Notes: generated by a model not told the origin, from the letters alone. Positions 1 to 9,487 are shown, counted from the first letter of the stretch. The stretch is 64,000 bases of DNA from an uncultured Bacillota bacterium (GCA_949300365.1 CASGEC010000006.1:62001-126000), one strand, 5' to 3'. Numbers and translations are program-made.

Positions 1-969
1 AATGGGAACGGCCCTCAGAATCGCCATCGGAACAAGAAAGGCCAAATAGCCCAAAAGGCCGTAACCGCAGGTGGAAATCGTCTCAATTCCGACGAATGTC
101 GAATCCGCCATTCCCAAGGCCTCCAGGTTCCCAATCATCTGGGACCGCTTCCGATATAGCAGGAACTGAGAAAGGGACCAGGAGAAAACGAAGGCGATTG
201 TCAGAAACACGACAAGAAGAACGAGCGTTTCCGACAGCGTGACATAGAGGGTATTATAGACATACATGTCCCGATAGGGCTCGTAGCACTGCGTGAACTT
301 CCGCGGCAACCCATAGACGGTGTAGCGCTCGAGGAAACAGCCATCCTCAATCGTCAGTTCGTCTTTCAGATGGACATCGAAGACGAAACCTTGGACCTCC
401 AAGTCCTCCTTCTGCCTTTCGACGAGGGCCCAGTCGGAAAAGATGACCGTCGGATTCACGAAAAGATATTTTCCCGGCTCTTCGTCCAACGAGTAGGAAT
501 GGAAACGATATCCGAGGAAGGTGTTTCCCAAGTCGGGACTCGTCTCTTGGCGGAAATAGAAGACGTCCTTCTCATCCCTTGTCCCCGAATGGATCTCCCC
601 GAAGTCGTTGATGTTCTGTTCCACGGGAATGTAAACCATCTTGATGAACTGCCGACTCGAACGGAAGACGAGTCCAGTCTCATGGCTTTCGATCCGTCCG
701 GAGAACCCGCTTTCCTCCATCTTCTCCTCGAAGATCCGCTCCCCCTCCGAAAGCCCGTTCTCTAGGTAGATCGGTTCATCCGTCACGGTCACGACGAAGG
801 AATTCGCGCTCATGAAGGAATGGTCCGACAACGCCTTTTGGGCAGGATAGATTCGCACGACGGATACCATCACAGACAGCAGCGAAAGAAGAAGGACAAA
901 GGCGAAGGAGGAAAAGCCGTGCTGACCACGATGGAAAAGAAGCCGAAAGAGGATCCTAGTTCTCTTCAT
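1..969 (-). CDS. FtsX-like ABC transporter permease (partial, runs off left edge)
   Basis: The frame is open from the ATG at 969 to the window edge (323 codons), so the C terminus is missing. A short cytoplasmic N terminus is followed by a membrane helix at about residues 18-38, a large extracytoplasmic domain to about 240, a second helix near 245-268, a cytoplasmic segment with the FtsX-type coupling pattern (KRSQMIGNLEALGMAD), and the start of a third helix. This is the topology of MacB/FtsX-type permeases, which couple ATP hydrolysis to export or mechanotransmission rather than to a conventional channel. The start overlaps the end of the ATPase gene by 14 bases, so translation is probably coupled. 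It likely forms a heteromeric permease with the 350-residue protein two genes upstream. The substrate is unknown; the secreted protein at the head of the operon is the obvious candidate. Confidence 0.75.
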   Translation of the reverse strand, partial: MKRTRILFRLLFHRGQHGFSSFAFVLLLSLLSVMVSVVRIYPAQKALSDHSFMSANSFVVTVTDEPIYLENGLSEGERIFEEKMEESGFSGRIESHETGLVFRSSRQFIKMVYIPVEQNINDFGEIHSGTRDEKDVFYFRQETSPDLGNTFLGYRFHSYSLDEEPGKYLFVNPTVIFSDWALVERQKEDLEVQGFVFDVHLKDELTIEDGCFLERYTVYGLPRKFTQCYEPYRDMYVYNTLYVTLSETLVLLVVFLTIAFVFSWSLSQFLLYRKRSQMIGNLEALGMADSTFVGIETISTCGYGLLGYLAFLVPMAILRAVPI

Positions 970-1615
970 AAGGGGCAATCTGCCGTTTTCGGATCTGATA
1001 GACCTCATCGAAAAGGGAAAGATTGGAGAAATCATGGAGGGCAATCAGGACCGTCTTGTGCAGTTTATGGGCGATGGTATGGAAGAGCTCGATGATCTTC
1101 TTCGCATTCTCCCTGTCGAGATGGGCTGTCGGCTCATCGCAAATCAGATACTTCCGGTCCGTCATCAAGGCCCGGAGGATGGCGACCCGCTGTTGTTCTC
1201 CGGCAGAAAGATTGGTTACGTCGTTACGCTCGAGCGGACGCAGATTCAGAAAGTCCAGAAGCCTCTCCTCCCGCGCTCGATCGACTTCCTGCCCGATGAG
1301 AAAGGAGGAGAGCTCCGCATTCTCGCGCAGATCGAGATATTCCAAGAGGTTGGCATCGGAAAAAACATAGGAAAACCGGGCCGTCCTTTCCTTTTCCCTT
1401 TCCTTTCTTTTCAGCTTTTCAAAGGAAAGACCGTCAACGATGAAACTTCCGTCATAAGACGTGTCCAACTGGGAAAGATTTCTCAGGAACGTCGTCTTCC
1501 CGCTTCCCGATTCCCCAACGAGAGCATAAAGCCTGTCCGACAGGAAATCGATGGTGATATCCTCGAGAATCGTTCTATCCCCGAAGGACTTTCCGTAACG
1601 AAGAACCTGAATCAT
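956..1615 (-). CDS. ABC transporter ATP-binding protein
   Basis: A 219-residue stand-alone nucleotide-binding domain. Visible motifs are Walker A GESGSGKTT (about residue 35), the signature LSAGEQQRV, Walker B YLICDEPTAHLD and the switch histidine in IALHD. The frame extends upstream, but the ATG at 1615 is chosen because it overlaps the stop of the preceding permease (TGA within ATGA) and has AGGAGG about 8 bases before it. It belongs to the LolD/MacB-type family that powers FtsX-like permeases, also seen in bacteriocin export and immunity sets. It lies between two permease genes and should energise both. Confidence 0.85.
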   Translation of the reverse strand: MIQVLRYGKSFGDRTILEDITIDFLSDRLYALVGESGSGKTTFLRNLSQLDTSYDGSFIVDGLSFEKLKRKEREKERTARFSYVFSDANLLEYLDLRENAELSSFLIGQEVDRAREERLLDFLNLRPLERNDVTNLSAGEQQRVAILRALMTDRKYLICDEPTAHLDRENAKKIIELFHTIAHKLHKTVLIALHDFSNLSLFDEVYQIRKRQIAPYEEN

Positions 1616-2664
1616 CGCTTCCGTCCTCCTTTCGAAACATAGATGGACCGGACCGTCACATTCGAATACCATAGGCAATAGCACAGCACATAGAAAGCGG
1701 CGAAGAAGGACAGGAAGAGCGATATCGCTATCCGGCTTCGGAAAAGGAAATAGAAGATGGGGATGAAGATGGCATCTGACAGAGCAAGGCAGGGCAGCAT
1801 CAAAAGAAGATTCTCGGTGAGGAACATACCAAAGGCCTTTCCCCGAGGATAGCCGAAGCTTCGGAAAAGTTCCAACTCTCTCCTGGAAATGATGTCGGTC
1901 GTCCGAATTAGCGTTGTCCAAAAGACTAGGGCAAAGAAATAAACGATTCCAAATACGGCATACACGAGTGTGGAAATCCCACCAAGGGAAACATCGTAGG
2001 AGGCATTCAGATCTTTGCCGAGCTTGAAGTCCATCCGTTCCAAAGCCGCACTCTTCGAAGAATGGACGGAACAAAACTCCGGTATCCCATCTGTCTCATT
2101 CTCCCGTTCCACCATGACGAATTCCATTCTCTCGACCCCCATGGCGGAAAACTCCCTAGAAAGATAATTCGGCAAGGAAAACCGGGTTTTATAGGTTATC
2201 GGAAGGGTCTTCCCCTCCCAAACAACGCTATCATCAGGAAAATTCTCGGAAACGATGACGATGGGTCTATCTGTTTGTTCTGTTTTCTGGATGGAGTCTT
2301 GAATTGGAACGGCATATAAATCCTCGTATCCGAAGCCGAATCTCAGCGCATTTCCCTCGAAATTGACAGTAAATCTTAGACAATTCCCCTCTCGTTTAGT
2401 GTCAACAGAGAAAGCCAGACAATAGTCCTCTTCTTCATAGTTGTCGCGGATGAAGGCCATTCCCTGATTATTGAGAATGGTCCATCGTGTCGAGTAATAA
2501 ACATCGGAAATATAGTTTCCGGAAGCGTGATAGTTTTGGGAGGCAAAAGAAGCGGCAAACAATCCGATGACATGGATGCTGACGAAAAGGAGGAAAAAAA
2601 CAATCGTCTTGATGCCATATTGTTTTCTATAGTGAGAGATTTTTCTAAAAAAAAGACTAATCAT
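1612..2664 (-). CDS. FtsX-like ABC transporter permease
   Basis: A 350-residue membrane protein: one N-terminal helix (about 19-40), an extracytoplasmic domain of about 170 residues, then three helices in the C-terminal third (near 233-255, 277-300 and 305-330). The coupling segment RRELELFRSFGYPRGKAFG between the second and third helices is FtsX-like. It is much shorter than single-chain permeases, which fits a split permease completed by the partial gene downstream. Its ATG at 2664 overlaps the TAA of the secreted-protein gene by one base and has no strong ribosome site of its own, suggesting re-initiation. Family recognised by topology and coupling motif; substrate unknown. Confidence 0.72.
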   Translation of the reverse strand: MISLFFRKISHYRKQYGIKTIVFFLLFVSIHVIGLFAASFASQNYHASGNYISDVYYSTRWTILNNQGMAFIRDNYEEEDYCLAFSVDTKREGNCLRFTVNFEGNALRFGFGYEDLYAVPIQDSIQKTEQTDRPIVIVSENFPDDSVVWEGKTLPITYKTRFSLPNYLSREFSAMGVERMEFVMVERENETDGIPEFCSVHSSKSAALERMDFKLGKDLNASYDVSLGGISTLVYAVFGIVYFFALVFWTTLIRTTDIISRRELELFRSFGYPRGKAFGMFLTENLLLMLPCLALSDAIFIPIFYFLFRSRIAISLFLSFFAAFYVLCYCLWYSNVTVRSIYVSKGGRKR

Positions 2665-3431
2665 TATTTAGAATAAGTAGACAAATAATATTCTGGACCT
2701 CCGGACGCCCCTTCCTTTTTTATTCCGATAGTCAAGAAAAAAGAAGATTCATCATATTTTAGAAGCCGTCCATCTTCGACATTCTCGGAAGGCAAAGTAG
2801 AAGGAACGTCACTAATCCAATAATCATTGTATATACAATAGTCGTATACAAACTCTTCAGCCGAACATATAAAACATGGCGTAAACACATAGCCATCCGG
2901 TACCTGTGAAGCATCAAAAGTATATTCTTCTTTTATTGTTTCTGTCTGTCCAAAAGCAAACGTATATGTCTCCTGGACTGAATCCGAAAACGATATTTCG
3001 GTCGAATTAGTCACTTTTACAACCGGCAAATCCAGTTCCTCAGTTATTTTATTGCTGATATCCCATGTTGTTTCGTGTGAGTAACTATAGGAAAACTCTT
3101 GAGAATATGTCACTTCAAAAGTTAAGGTATAGTCTTTTATTGCTTGTTTATTAATAAAATTCGGATTATAGCTATAAACGAAGCCATTTTGAATAGAGGC
3201 ATCATATTTTTTGTATTCTTTCAACTCAAATTTAAGATATTGACCAATAATGCCAGCATTTCGTCTTCCCATATCAAATTGATACTCTTTTCCAACACTT
3301 ATTGACCCAGAATAATTTGTAGTAAACTGATTAGCTTTCACAAATGAATCGGGGACTTCTGTAGAAGATGAAGTAAAAGAACATAATGACAACAATAGAG
3401 GTAATTTAAATGCGGAACGGATTTTTTTCAT
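2664..3431 (-). CDS. Secreted beta-strand-rich protein, first gene of ABC exporter operon
   Basis: I do not recognise this 255-residue protein. The start at 3431 (MKKIRSAF) is chosen because it gives a signal peptide: basic N terminus, hydrophobic LPLLLSL, then Cys17. The box L-S-L-C is a poor lipobox (Leu at -1), so lipidation is uncertain. The mature part is rich in Ser, Thr, Tyr and Phe in alternating patterns typical of amphipathic beta strands, e.g. FSYSYSHETTWDIS and ISFSDSVQETYTFAFG, followed by a turn like VPDGYVFTP. This layout resembles the long hairpin of aerolysin/ETX-MTX2-type pore formers, a low-confidence comparison by eye. The gene is clearly richer in A+T than its neighbours, which may mean transfer or fast divergence. 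It is translationally linked to the ABC permease downstream. Confidence 0.6.
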   Translation of the reverse strand: MKKIRSAFKLPLLLSLCSFTSSSTEVPDSFVKANQFTTNYSGSISVGKEYQFDMGRRNAGIIGQYLKFELKEYKKYDASIQNGFVYSYNPNFINKQAIKDYTLTFEVTYSQEFSYSYSHETTWDISNKITEELDLPVVKVTNSTEISFSDSVQETYTFAFGQTETIKEEYTFDASQVPDGYVFTPCFICSAEEFVYDYCIYNDYWISDVPSTLPSENVEDGRLLKYDESSFFLTIGIKKEGASGGPEYYLSTYSK

Positions 3432-3450
3432 GATACATTTTCTGGTTATC

Positions 3451-3479
3451 ATTATATATGGCCAAAAGGCGCAAAACAA
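3451..3479 (-). promoter_or_regulatory. Sigma-A-type promoter for secreted protein-ABC operon
   Basis: On the minus strand, TTGTTT (3479-3474) and a perfect TATAAT (3456-3451) are separated by 17 bases. Transcription should start near 3444, leaving a leader of only about 13 bases before the ATG at 3431, with no clear Shine-Dalgarno sequence in it. Confidence 0.65.
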
Positions 3480-3519
3480 GAACCTCTATTCAACCATTGT
3501 GTTTACCCTTTTTATTGGC

Positions 3520-4335
3520 TTAAACCGACACTTCAGCAATTTCCTTTGCCAGCTCCGCGATTTCCTCAGGTTCCATTTGCCGTGCCCTAAAGGCAAGTCG
3601 TTCGTCTCCCTTTTCCTTCAAAGCATTCAAGGCTTTCTGGTAACAATCAAATTGTCTTAGGCAATTAGAAATGGTTTTATTCGGATCCTTGAAGAGCGCC
3701 TTGAAGACGGGATAGAGGGAAAAAGGTATCGGATGCGTCAAATCGATTTTCAGAAAGGCCGAGTCGACCTTCGGGGAGGGATCGAAGCAGGAACGATCGA
3801 CAAGGGTGACAAGGTTCAAGGTGCCGCTCGCCTTGATGAAGGCACCGAGGGGACTGTTTTCCTTCCTTCCCGCTTGATAGTCCAGCTTCTCGAAGACTTC
3901 CTTCTGAACCATGAAGCCGGCCGAGGAGAAGCCTTTGTCGAGCATGTATTCCAAAAGCCGTGAGGTGATGTTGTAGGGAAGGTTACCGATGAATTGACGG
4001 TTCTCCTTCCGACTGACGCTATCCGGATCAAAGCGCAGGAAGTCCGATTGGACGATCGTGACATTCTCCGTCTTCTGGAACAGGTCCCTAAGGACCCTGA
4101 CCATGTCCCTATCGGCATCCACAAGGATGAGTTTCTTGGCAACCTTGGAAAGTGGAAGGGAAAGGGCGCCAAGTCCCGGACCGATCTCGATCACCGTTTC
4201 CGAAGAAGACGCCTCCATTCCTGAGACGATGCGCCGGATGATGCCCTCGTCCACCAGAAAGTTTTGGCCGAAGGATTTCTTGGCCGCAAAGCCGTATTCC
4301 CGTAACAGTGTTCTTGTTCTTTCCCGTTCAGTCAT
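3520..4335 (-). CDS. rsmA: 16S rRNA dimethyladenosine transferase RsmA (KsgA)
   Basis: Dimethylates two adjacent adenosines in the 3' terminal hairpin loop of 16S rRNA using S-adenosylmethionine, late in small-subunit assembly. The 271-residue length is normal. The N terminus has KKSFGQNFLVD, the SAM motif I is EIGPGLGALS (about residue 51), the acidic ribose-binding residue lies in LVDADRDM, and the catalytic NLPYN motif is near residue 118. It overlaps the end of rnmV by 8 bases; the rnmV-rsmA pair is common in Firmicutes and fits a shared rRNA-maturation role. No convincing terminator follows; the next promoter begins 40 bases downstream. Confidence 0.96.
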   Translation of the reverse strand: MTERERTRTLLREYGFAAKKSFGQNFLVDEGIIRRIVSGMEASSSETVIEIGPGLGALSLPLSKVAKKLILVDADRDMVRVLRDLFQKTENVTIVQSDFLRFDPDSVSRKENRQFIGNLPYNITSRLLEYMLDKGFSSAGFMVQKEVFEKLDYQAGRKENSPLGAFIKASGTLNLVTLVDRSCFDPSPKVDSAFLKIDLTHPIPFSLYPVFKALFKDPNKTISNCLRQFDCYQKALNALKEKGDERLAFRARQMEPEEIAELAKEIAEVSV

Positions 4336-4891
4336 CCGTCAATATCTCCTTGATTTCACTCTTCCCGACAGAGAGCATCAGAAGGCAATCCTCGACTCTT
4401 TTTCCCGAAGTATAGGGGATGGAATACTGTTCCACAAGCTTCATCCTCTTTGCCTTGCTTCCTTGGCCGACAAGTCCCAGATCCAGGAAATCCTCTTCCT
4501 CAAGGGAGAGTCTCTCGTCGGTGAAGAGATCATGCGAGACAAAGGCGCGGAGATAGTCCTTCAGGACTTGGATGTCCATCTCGGCAACGCCGACTTTCCC
4601 TTTCTTGATGGCCTTCTTCTTGGGGACGTTTATGTGGAGGCAAGGTCCGATCCGACCCTCGACCAAGGAAGCGATCTTCCTTCCTGGTCCATCCGGATCC
4701 AAGACAAGGACGATATCCCGCACATCCTTGCACTTGTCAAGGAAGTCGAGGATCTCACGGCGGATAAAGACCCCTTCCGTCGGAATGACGAAAAGGCATC
4801 CGAGCTTCTTCAGCTTGTCTTCGTCGGTGATGCCTTCGCAGACATAGAGATATCGCTTGTCCGGATGTCTTTCTTCAATTTTCGATTCCAT
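4328..4891 (-). CDS. rnmV: Ribonuclease M5 (5S rRNA maturation)
   Basis: Cuts the 5S rRNA precursor on both sides in Firmicutes. The Toprim domain is visible: the glutamate motif VCEGITDEDKL near the N terminus and the DxD motif in LVLDPDGPGRKI, followed by a basic stretch (PKKKAIKKGK). The frame is open further upstream, but the ATG at 4891 is preferred because GGAG lies 7 bases before it and the protein then starts close to the Toprim fold (187 residues, the usual size). The start lies inside the last 17 bases of tatD and the end overlaps rsmA, so tatD-rnmV-rsmA is a tightly coupled set. Confidence 0.93.
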   Translation of the reverse strand: MESKIEERHPDKRYLYVCEGITDEDKLKKLGCLFVIPTEGVFIRREILDFLDKCKDVRDIVLVLDPDGPGRKIASLVEGRIGPCLHINVPKKKAIKKGKVGVAEMDIQVLKDYLRAFVSHDLFTDERLSLEEEDFLDLGLVGQGSKAKRMKLVEQYSIPYTSGKRVEDCLLMLSVGKSEIKEILTDD

Positions 4892-5660
4892 AGAATTTCT
4901 CCGCGTTTTCAAATAACCTCTCGGCACAGTCTTCCTCGTCAAGTCCCTTTAGGGAACTGATTTCCTTGAGGACAAGAGGAAGGTAGGAAGGATCGTTTCT
5001 CTTACCGCGATAGGGCGTCGGGGTCAGATAGGGGGAGTCCGTCTCGGTAAGAAGGATGGAAAGAGGTGCCTTTAAGACGACCTCCTTGAGGACACGGGCA
5101 TTCTTGAAGGTCAGGACTCCGCCGATTCCGATATGGAAATCCAGTCCCAGACGCAGATAGTTCTCCATCATCTCACAGGATCCCGAATAGCAATGGAGAT
5201 CCAAGACAGGCGGTCTTTCCTGACGGATGATGTCATAGGTGTCCTTGTCGGCATCCCGACTATGGATCACGACAGGAAGGGAGAGCTCCTTGGCTAGGCG
5301 AAGTTGACGGATAAAGACTTCCTTCTGCCTTTCCTTCGTCTCTTCGCTTCTGTCGAAATGATAGTCCAGGCCGATTTCCCCGATGGCCTTGATTGCGTTT
5401 CGATGTTGCTTGATGAACAAGAAGGCCTCATCGAAATAGGAATCCTTTTCCTTGGCGAATTCCGGATGGATTCCAAGGACGGAGAAGAAGAAACCAGGAT
5501 AGGCTTTTGCAAGGGAGAGGATCTTTTCAAAGGAGGGAAGAGAGTCAGCCGTATTGAAGCAGACCCTGACCCCGACCTTTTGACATTTCTCCAGGACTTC
5601 CTGCAAGTCTTCCGCATAGGAGACATCGTTGAGATGACAATGCGTATCGATGATTTTCAT
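4875..5660 (-). CDS. tatD: TatD family metal-dependent hydrolase (DNase)
   Basis: A 261-residue TIM-barrel hydrolase of the amidohydrolase superfamily. The metal ligands are in place: DTHCHL at the N terminus, GEIGLDYH (the Glu of the binuclear site), VIHSRDA, HCYSG and the final Asp in TETDSPYL. Family members act as 3'-5' exonucleases on DNA or RNA or as deoxyribonucleases in repair; the exact substrate here is inferred. It lies three bases after mnmE and overlaps rnmV, as in many Firmicutes where this block sits near the replication origin. Confidence 0.93.
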   Translation of the reverse strand: MKIIDTHCHLNDVSYAEDLQEVLEKCQKVGVRVCFNTADSLPSFEKILSLAKAYPGFFFSVLGIHPEFAKEKDSYFDEAFLFIKQHRNAIKAIGEIGLDYHFDRSEETKERQKEVFIRQLRLAKELSLPVVIHSRDADKDTYDIIRQERPPVLDLHCYSGSCEMMENYLRLGLDFHIGIGGVLTFKNARVLKEVVLKAPLSILLTETDSPYLTPTPYRGKRNDPSYLPLVLKEISSLKGLDEEDCAERLFENAEKFYGIEN

Positions 5661-5663
5661 AAC

Positions 5664-7019
5664 CTATTTCCCAAGACAGAAACGCGAAAAGAGCGTCTGA
5701 TAGATATCTTCCATCGTCTGGGAGACATTCTCTCCCATCAAGGCATTGAGAAGATCGATGGCCTGGCGCAACGTATCGGAAGCGATGTCGATCTGATGGA
5801 TTTCCCGGATGGCCTTTCTTGTCTCCTCAAGCTTAGCAAGGATATCGGAAAGGAATTTCTCCTCCCGTTTTCCAAGGAAGGAGGATTCCTCCTTGGTATC
5901 CAGATCCAGTCTTTCAAAGAGGATACGGATCAAAGGCTGAAGGTCGTCCTTCAGGGAAGAAAGGAAGATATCGGCATCCTTTCCATCCCCGCCGAGGTCC
6001 CTCTTCGTCGCGACCTTGACAAGGGGCTTGTTGCCGATAGCCTCCATGAGATCCTTCTCCTTTTCTAGGAAGGAAAATCCGCTATCGGATGCCAGGATGA
6101 CAATATCGCTATCTCTTATGGTCTTGAAGGATTTGGCAATGCCGATATTCTCGATCTCATCCGATGTTGTACGGATTCCGGCCGTGTCCTTGAATTGGAA
6201 GCGGATGCCTTCGATTTCCCTTTCTCCTTCCACCACGTCCCGAGTCGTTCCGGGGGTAGATGAAACAATCGCCTTGTCTTCCTGGATGAGGGCATTGAGC
6301 AGAGTGGATTTCCCGACATTGGGTTCCCCGGCGATAGCGACACGGACACCTTCGTATTCCCTGTTGTTCCGCCTTGTCCTTTCCAAGGTCTTCGTCCAGG
6401 AAAGGATATCCTCGTCCAGAAGGGAAGCGACCTCCTCGAGCTCTTCGTCGTAGTCGTCCTTCTCATCCGAATACTGGTCTTCGACATAGTATTCCAGCTT
6501 GGCGATATCCTCCAGAAGCCTCTCTTTCAAAACCTTGACGGCCTTGGTATTCTCGCCGCTGACCGTGTTGTTGGCTATCTGCATCGCCCTTGTCGACGTC
6601 GCATGGATGAGGTCGTTGATTCCCTGTGCCTTCAGCAAATCCATCTTTCCGTTGAAATAGGCCTGGGCGGAAAACTCCCCTCTTTCTGCCCGCCGTGCCC
6701 CGTTTTTTTCCAATGCGGAAAGGAAGGCCTCGGCAATAAGGGGGGAGCCATGGATCGAGAAGTCGACGGAATCAAAGCCGGTATAGGATTTCGGTCCTTT
6801 GTAAAGGACCATCAGGCATTCATCGATATAGGTCTTCTCGTCTTCCTTTCGGGCATAGATCTTCGTCAGATAGGCATGGTCCATCAATAGTTTTGAGACA
6901 TTCCTCCGCGTCATTTTGGAAAGGACTTCGAAAGCCTTGGGTCCCGAAAGACGGATCAAGGCCAATGCGCTTCGATAAGGCGGTGTCGCCAAGGCACAGA
7001 TAGTATCAAAGACAAGCAT
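5664..7019 (-). CDS. mnmE: tRNA modification GTPase MnmE
   Basis: With MnmG it installs the cmnm5 group on wobble uridine 34 of certain tRNAs. The 451-residue protein has the N-terminal tetrahydrofolate-binding domain (DTICALATPPYRSALALIR, then GEFSAQAYFNGKMDL), a helical domain, and an inserted G domain with GEPNVGKST, the G2 loop TPGTTRD, G3 DTAGIR and G4 TKRD. Its C terminus ends FSRFCLGK, carrying the conserved C(I/L)GK motif. The ATG at 7019 is chosen over an upstream in-frame start because the protein then begins as the family does. It has no ribosome site; the -10 box places transcription at the ATG itself, so the mRNA is probably leaderless. mnmG is not in the window. Confidence 0.96.
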   Translation of the reverse strand: MLVFDTICALATPPYRSALALIRLSGPKAFEVLSKMTRRNVSKLLMDHAYLTKIYARKEDEKTYIDECLMVLYKGPKSYTGFDSVDFSIHGSPLIAEAFLSALEKNGARRAERGEFSAQAYFNGKMDLLKAQGINDLIHATSTRAMQIANNTVSGENTKAVKVLKERLLEDIAKLEYYVEDQYSDEKDDYDEELEEVASLLDEDILSWTKTLERTRRNNREYEGVRVAIAGEPNVGKSTLLNALIQEDKAIVSSTPGTTRDVVEGEREIEGIRFQFKDTAGIRTTSDEIENIGIAKSFKTIRDSDIVILASDSGFSFLEKEKDLMEAIGNKPLVKVATKRDLGGDGKDADIFLSSLKDDLQPLIRILFERLDLDTKEESSFLGKREEKFLSDILAKLEETRKAIREIHQIDIASDTLRQAIDLLNALMGENVSQTMEDIYQTLFSRFCLGK

Positions 7020-7025
7020 GCCATC

Positions 7026-7034
7026 ATTATACCA
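7026..7034 (-). promoter_or_regulatory. Extended -10 promoter of mnmE giving a leaderless mRNA
   Basis: On the minus strand, TGG followed by TATAAT (7031-7026) forms a TGn extended -10 box. Six bases separate it from the ATG, so a start at the usual +7 position is the A of the start codon. No good -35 hexamer at 16-18 bases is visible, which is normal for extended -10 promoters. Confidence 0.6.
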
Positions 7035-7119
7035 ATTTGCCTTTCCATCTTCTTTATGCAAGAGATTTGAAATTCCCTCCTTTCCCCTTCACAATAAAGG
7101 AAAAACAAGGAGGCAGAGC

Positions 7120-7689
7120 ATGACGATAGAGGAATATATCGAAGAGATCCAAAAGAATCCCAAAATAAAAGCTGGTTCCCCAATGCATGAAGTCATGCAT
7201 CTTCAAGCCCAGGAAGCCCAGAAAATCACGGCCATTATCAATGGCGGATATCACGATGCCAACGAGATACGGAAGCTCTTTTCAAGGCTTATCGGCACGG
7301 AAGTCGATGAGGGATTCCGTCTCTTCCCGCCCTTCTACACGGACTTCGGAAGAAACATCCACCTCGGAAAGAAGGTCTTCATCAATTCCGGCTGCTGCTT
7401 CCAGGACCAAGGCGGCATTTCCATCGGGGACAACGTTCTCATCGGACATCAATGTGTCCTGGCGACCATCAACCACGATCTCGATCCCGAAAGGCGGGGT
7501 GACATGGAAATGAAAAGGATCGTCATCGAAAGAAATGTCTGGATCGGCTCCCATGCCACGATCCTCCCTGGCGTCACAATTGGAGAAGGAAGCGTTGTTG
7601 CCGCCGGGGCTGTCGTCACCAAAGATGTCCCTCCCTTTACCATCGTCGCCGGAATACCGGCAAAGCCGATAAGGAAAATCGGAAAGTAG
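7120..7689 (+). CDS. Maltose/galactoside O-acetyltransferase family (left-handed beta helix)
   Basis: A 189-residue acetyl-CoA-dependent sugar O-acetyltransferase of the LacA/NodL/Maa type. After an N-terminal helical region (with KLFSRLIGTEVDEGF near residue 60) come hexapeptide repeats (ISIGDNVLIGHQC, VWIGSHATILPGVTIGEGSVVAAGAVVTKDVP). The catalytic histidine is in TINHD, and the C terminus VAGIPAKPIRKI is typical. The ATG at 7120 follows AAGGAGG. It is divergent from mnmE and precedes enolase. The natural acceptor cannot be told; Maa and LacA assignments are often detoxification-type acetylation of sugars. Confidence 0.9.
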   Translation: MTIEEYIEEIQKNPKIKAGSPMHEVMHLQAQEAQKITAIINGGYHDANEIRKLFSRLIGTEVDEGFRLFPPFYTDFGRNIHLGKKVFINSGCCFQDQGGISIGDNVLIGHQCVLATINHDLDPERRGDMEMKRIVIERNVWIGSHATILPGVTIGEGSVVAAGAVVTKDVPPFTIVAGIPAKPIRKIGK

Positions 7690-7705
7690 AACTTGAAAGG
7701 AATGA

Positions 7706-7740
7706 CCTCATCCGGAAGGGACGTCTTCCACAAGGTGAGG
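7706..7740 (+). terminator. Possible weak stem-loop after acetyltransferase gene
   Basis: Nested inverted repeats CCTCA/TGAGG (7706-7710 with 7736-7740) and GGAAG/CTTCC (7714-7718 with 7725-7729) lie just after the stop codon. The downstream T-run is interrupted (GGTCTTTTC), so this is only a possible terminator. Confidence 0.25.
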
Positions 7741-7815
7741 AAAGGTCTTTTCTTTCCCTCTCTTTTGCACTCCAATTGGGAGATTGCGAAAATTTTCTCC
7801 ATATGTTTCCATTTT

Positions 7816-7843
7816 TGCTAAAATAGGTGCGTCATTATAGGAG
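7816..7843 (+). promoter_or_regulatory. Promoter and ribosome binding site of eno
   Basis: TGC plus TAAAAT (7816-7824) is an extended -10 element. AGGAG at 7839-7843 is the ribosome site, 9 bases before the eno ATG. Confidence 0.5.
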
Positions 7844-7849
7844 ATATAA

Positions 7850-9157
<1,308 letters not shown>

Positions 9158-9176
9158 ACAAGACGAACGTCAACAG

Positions 9177-9208
9177 GCTATGGAATCGAAAGGTTCCATA
9201 GCTTTTTT
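9177..9208 (+). terminator. Rho-independent terminator of eno
   Basis: Nine-base-pair stem GCTATGGAA/TTCCATAGC with an 8-base loop, followed directly by six T residues, 20 bases after the eno stop codon. Confidence 0.92.
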
Positions 9209-9487
9209 GTTTCTCGTCGATCCTATGAAGAAGAGGTCAAAATAGGTCGGAAAGCGTTTTCACACACGGTGTGCGATAATTTCGTCGGGCAAAATGAGGC
9301 AATAGTGTTTATTTTTCTCTTGCAGATAAATAATAATTTCCGAGAATTTTGCGCAATTTCTGCAACTTTTCCCATCAACGGACCGCTTTGTTTTTGCATT
9401 TGAGTATAATTCTTGAAAATTGATATTCCTTTCCATATATTTAATGTAGCCACGCTATGCATCCGCCTACATTATGGAGGTAATTCA
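9209..9487 (+). promoter_or_regulatory. eno-ftsH intergenic region with ftsH promoter
   Basis: AT-rich stretch between the eno terminator and ftsH. The best promoter is TTGAAA (9413-9418), 17 bases, TATATT (9436-9441), with a second TATAAT at 9405-9410. The ribosome site GGAGG (9476-9480) stands 7 bases before the ftsH ATG at 9488. A small palindrome CACACGGTGTG lies near 9263. No RNA gene or open reading frame of note is seen in the rest. Confidence 0.6.

Noticed and set aside
956-2074. Long ATPase start at 2074
   Set aside because: The upstream 153 codons are antisense-like sequence over the permease gene; the ATG at 1615 has AGGAGG and the coupled overlap.
9158-9487. Riboswitch or T-box upstream of ftsH
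   Set aside because: No T-box sequence, anti-terminator or conserved riboswitch core is visible; only the eno terminator and plain promoter boxes.
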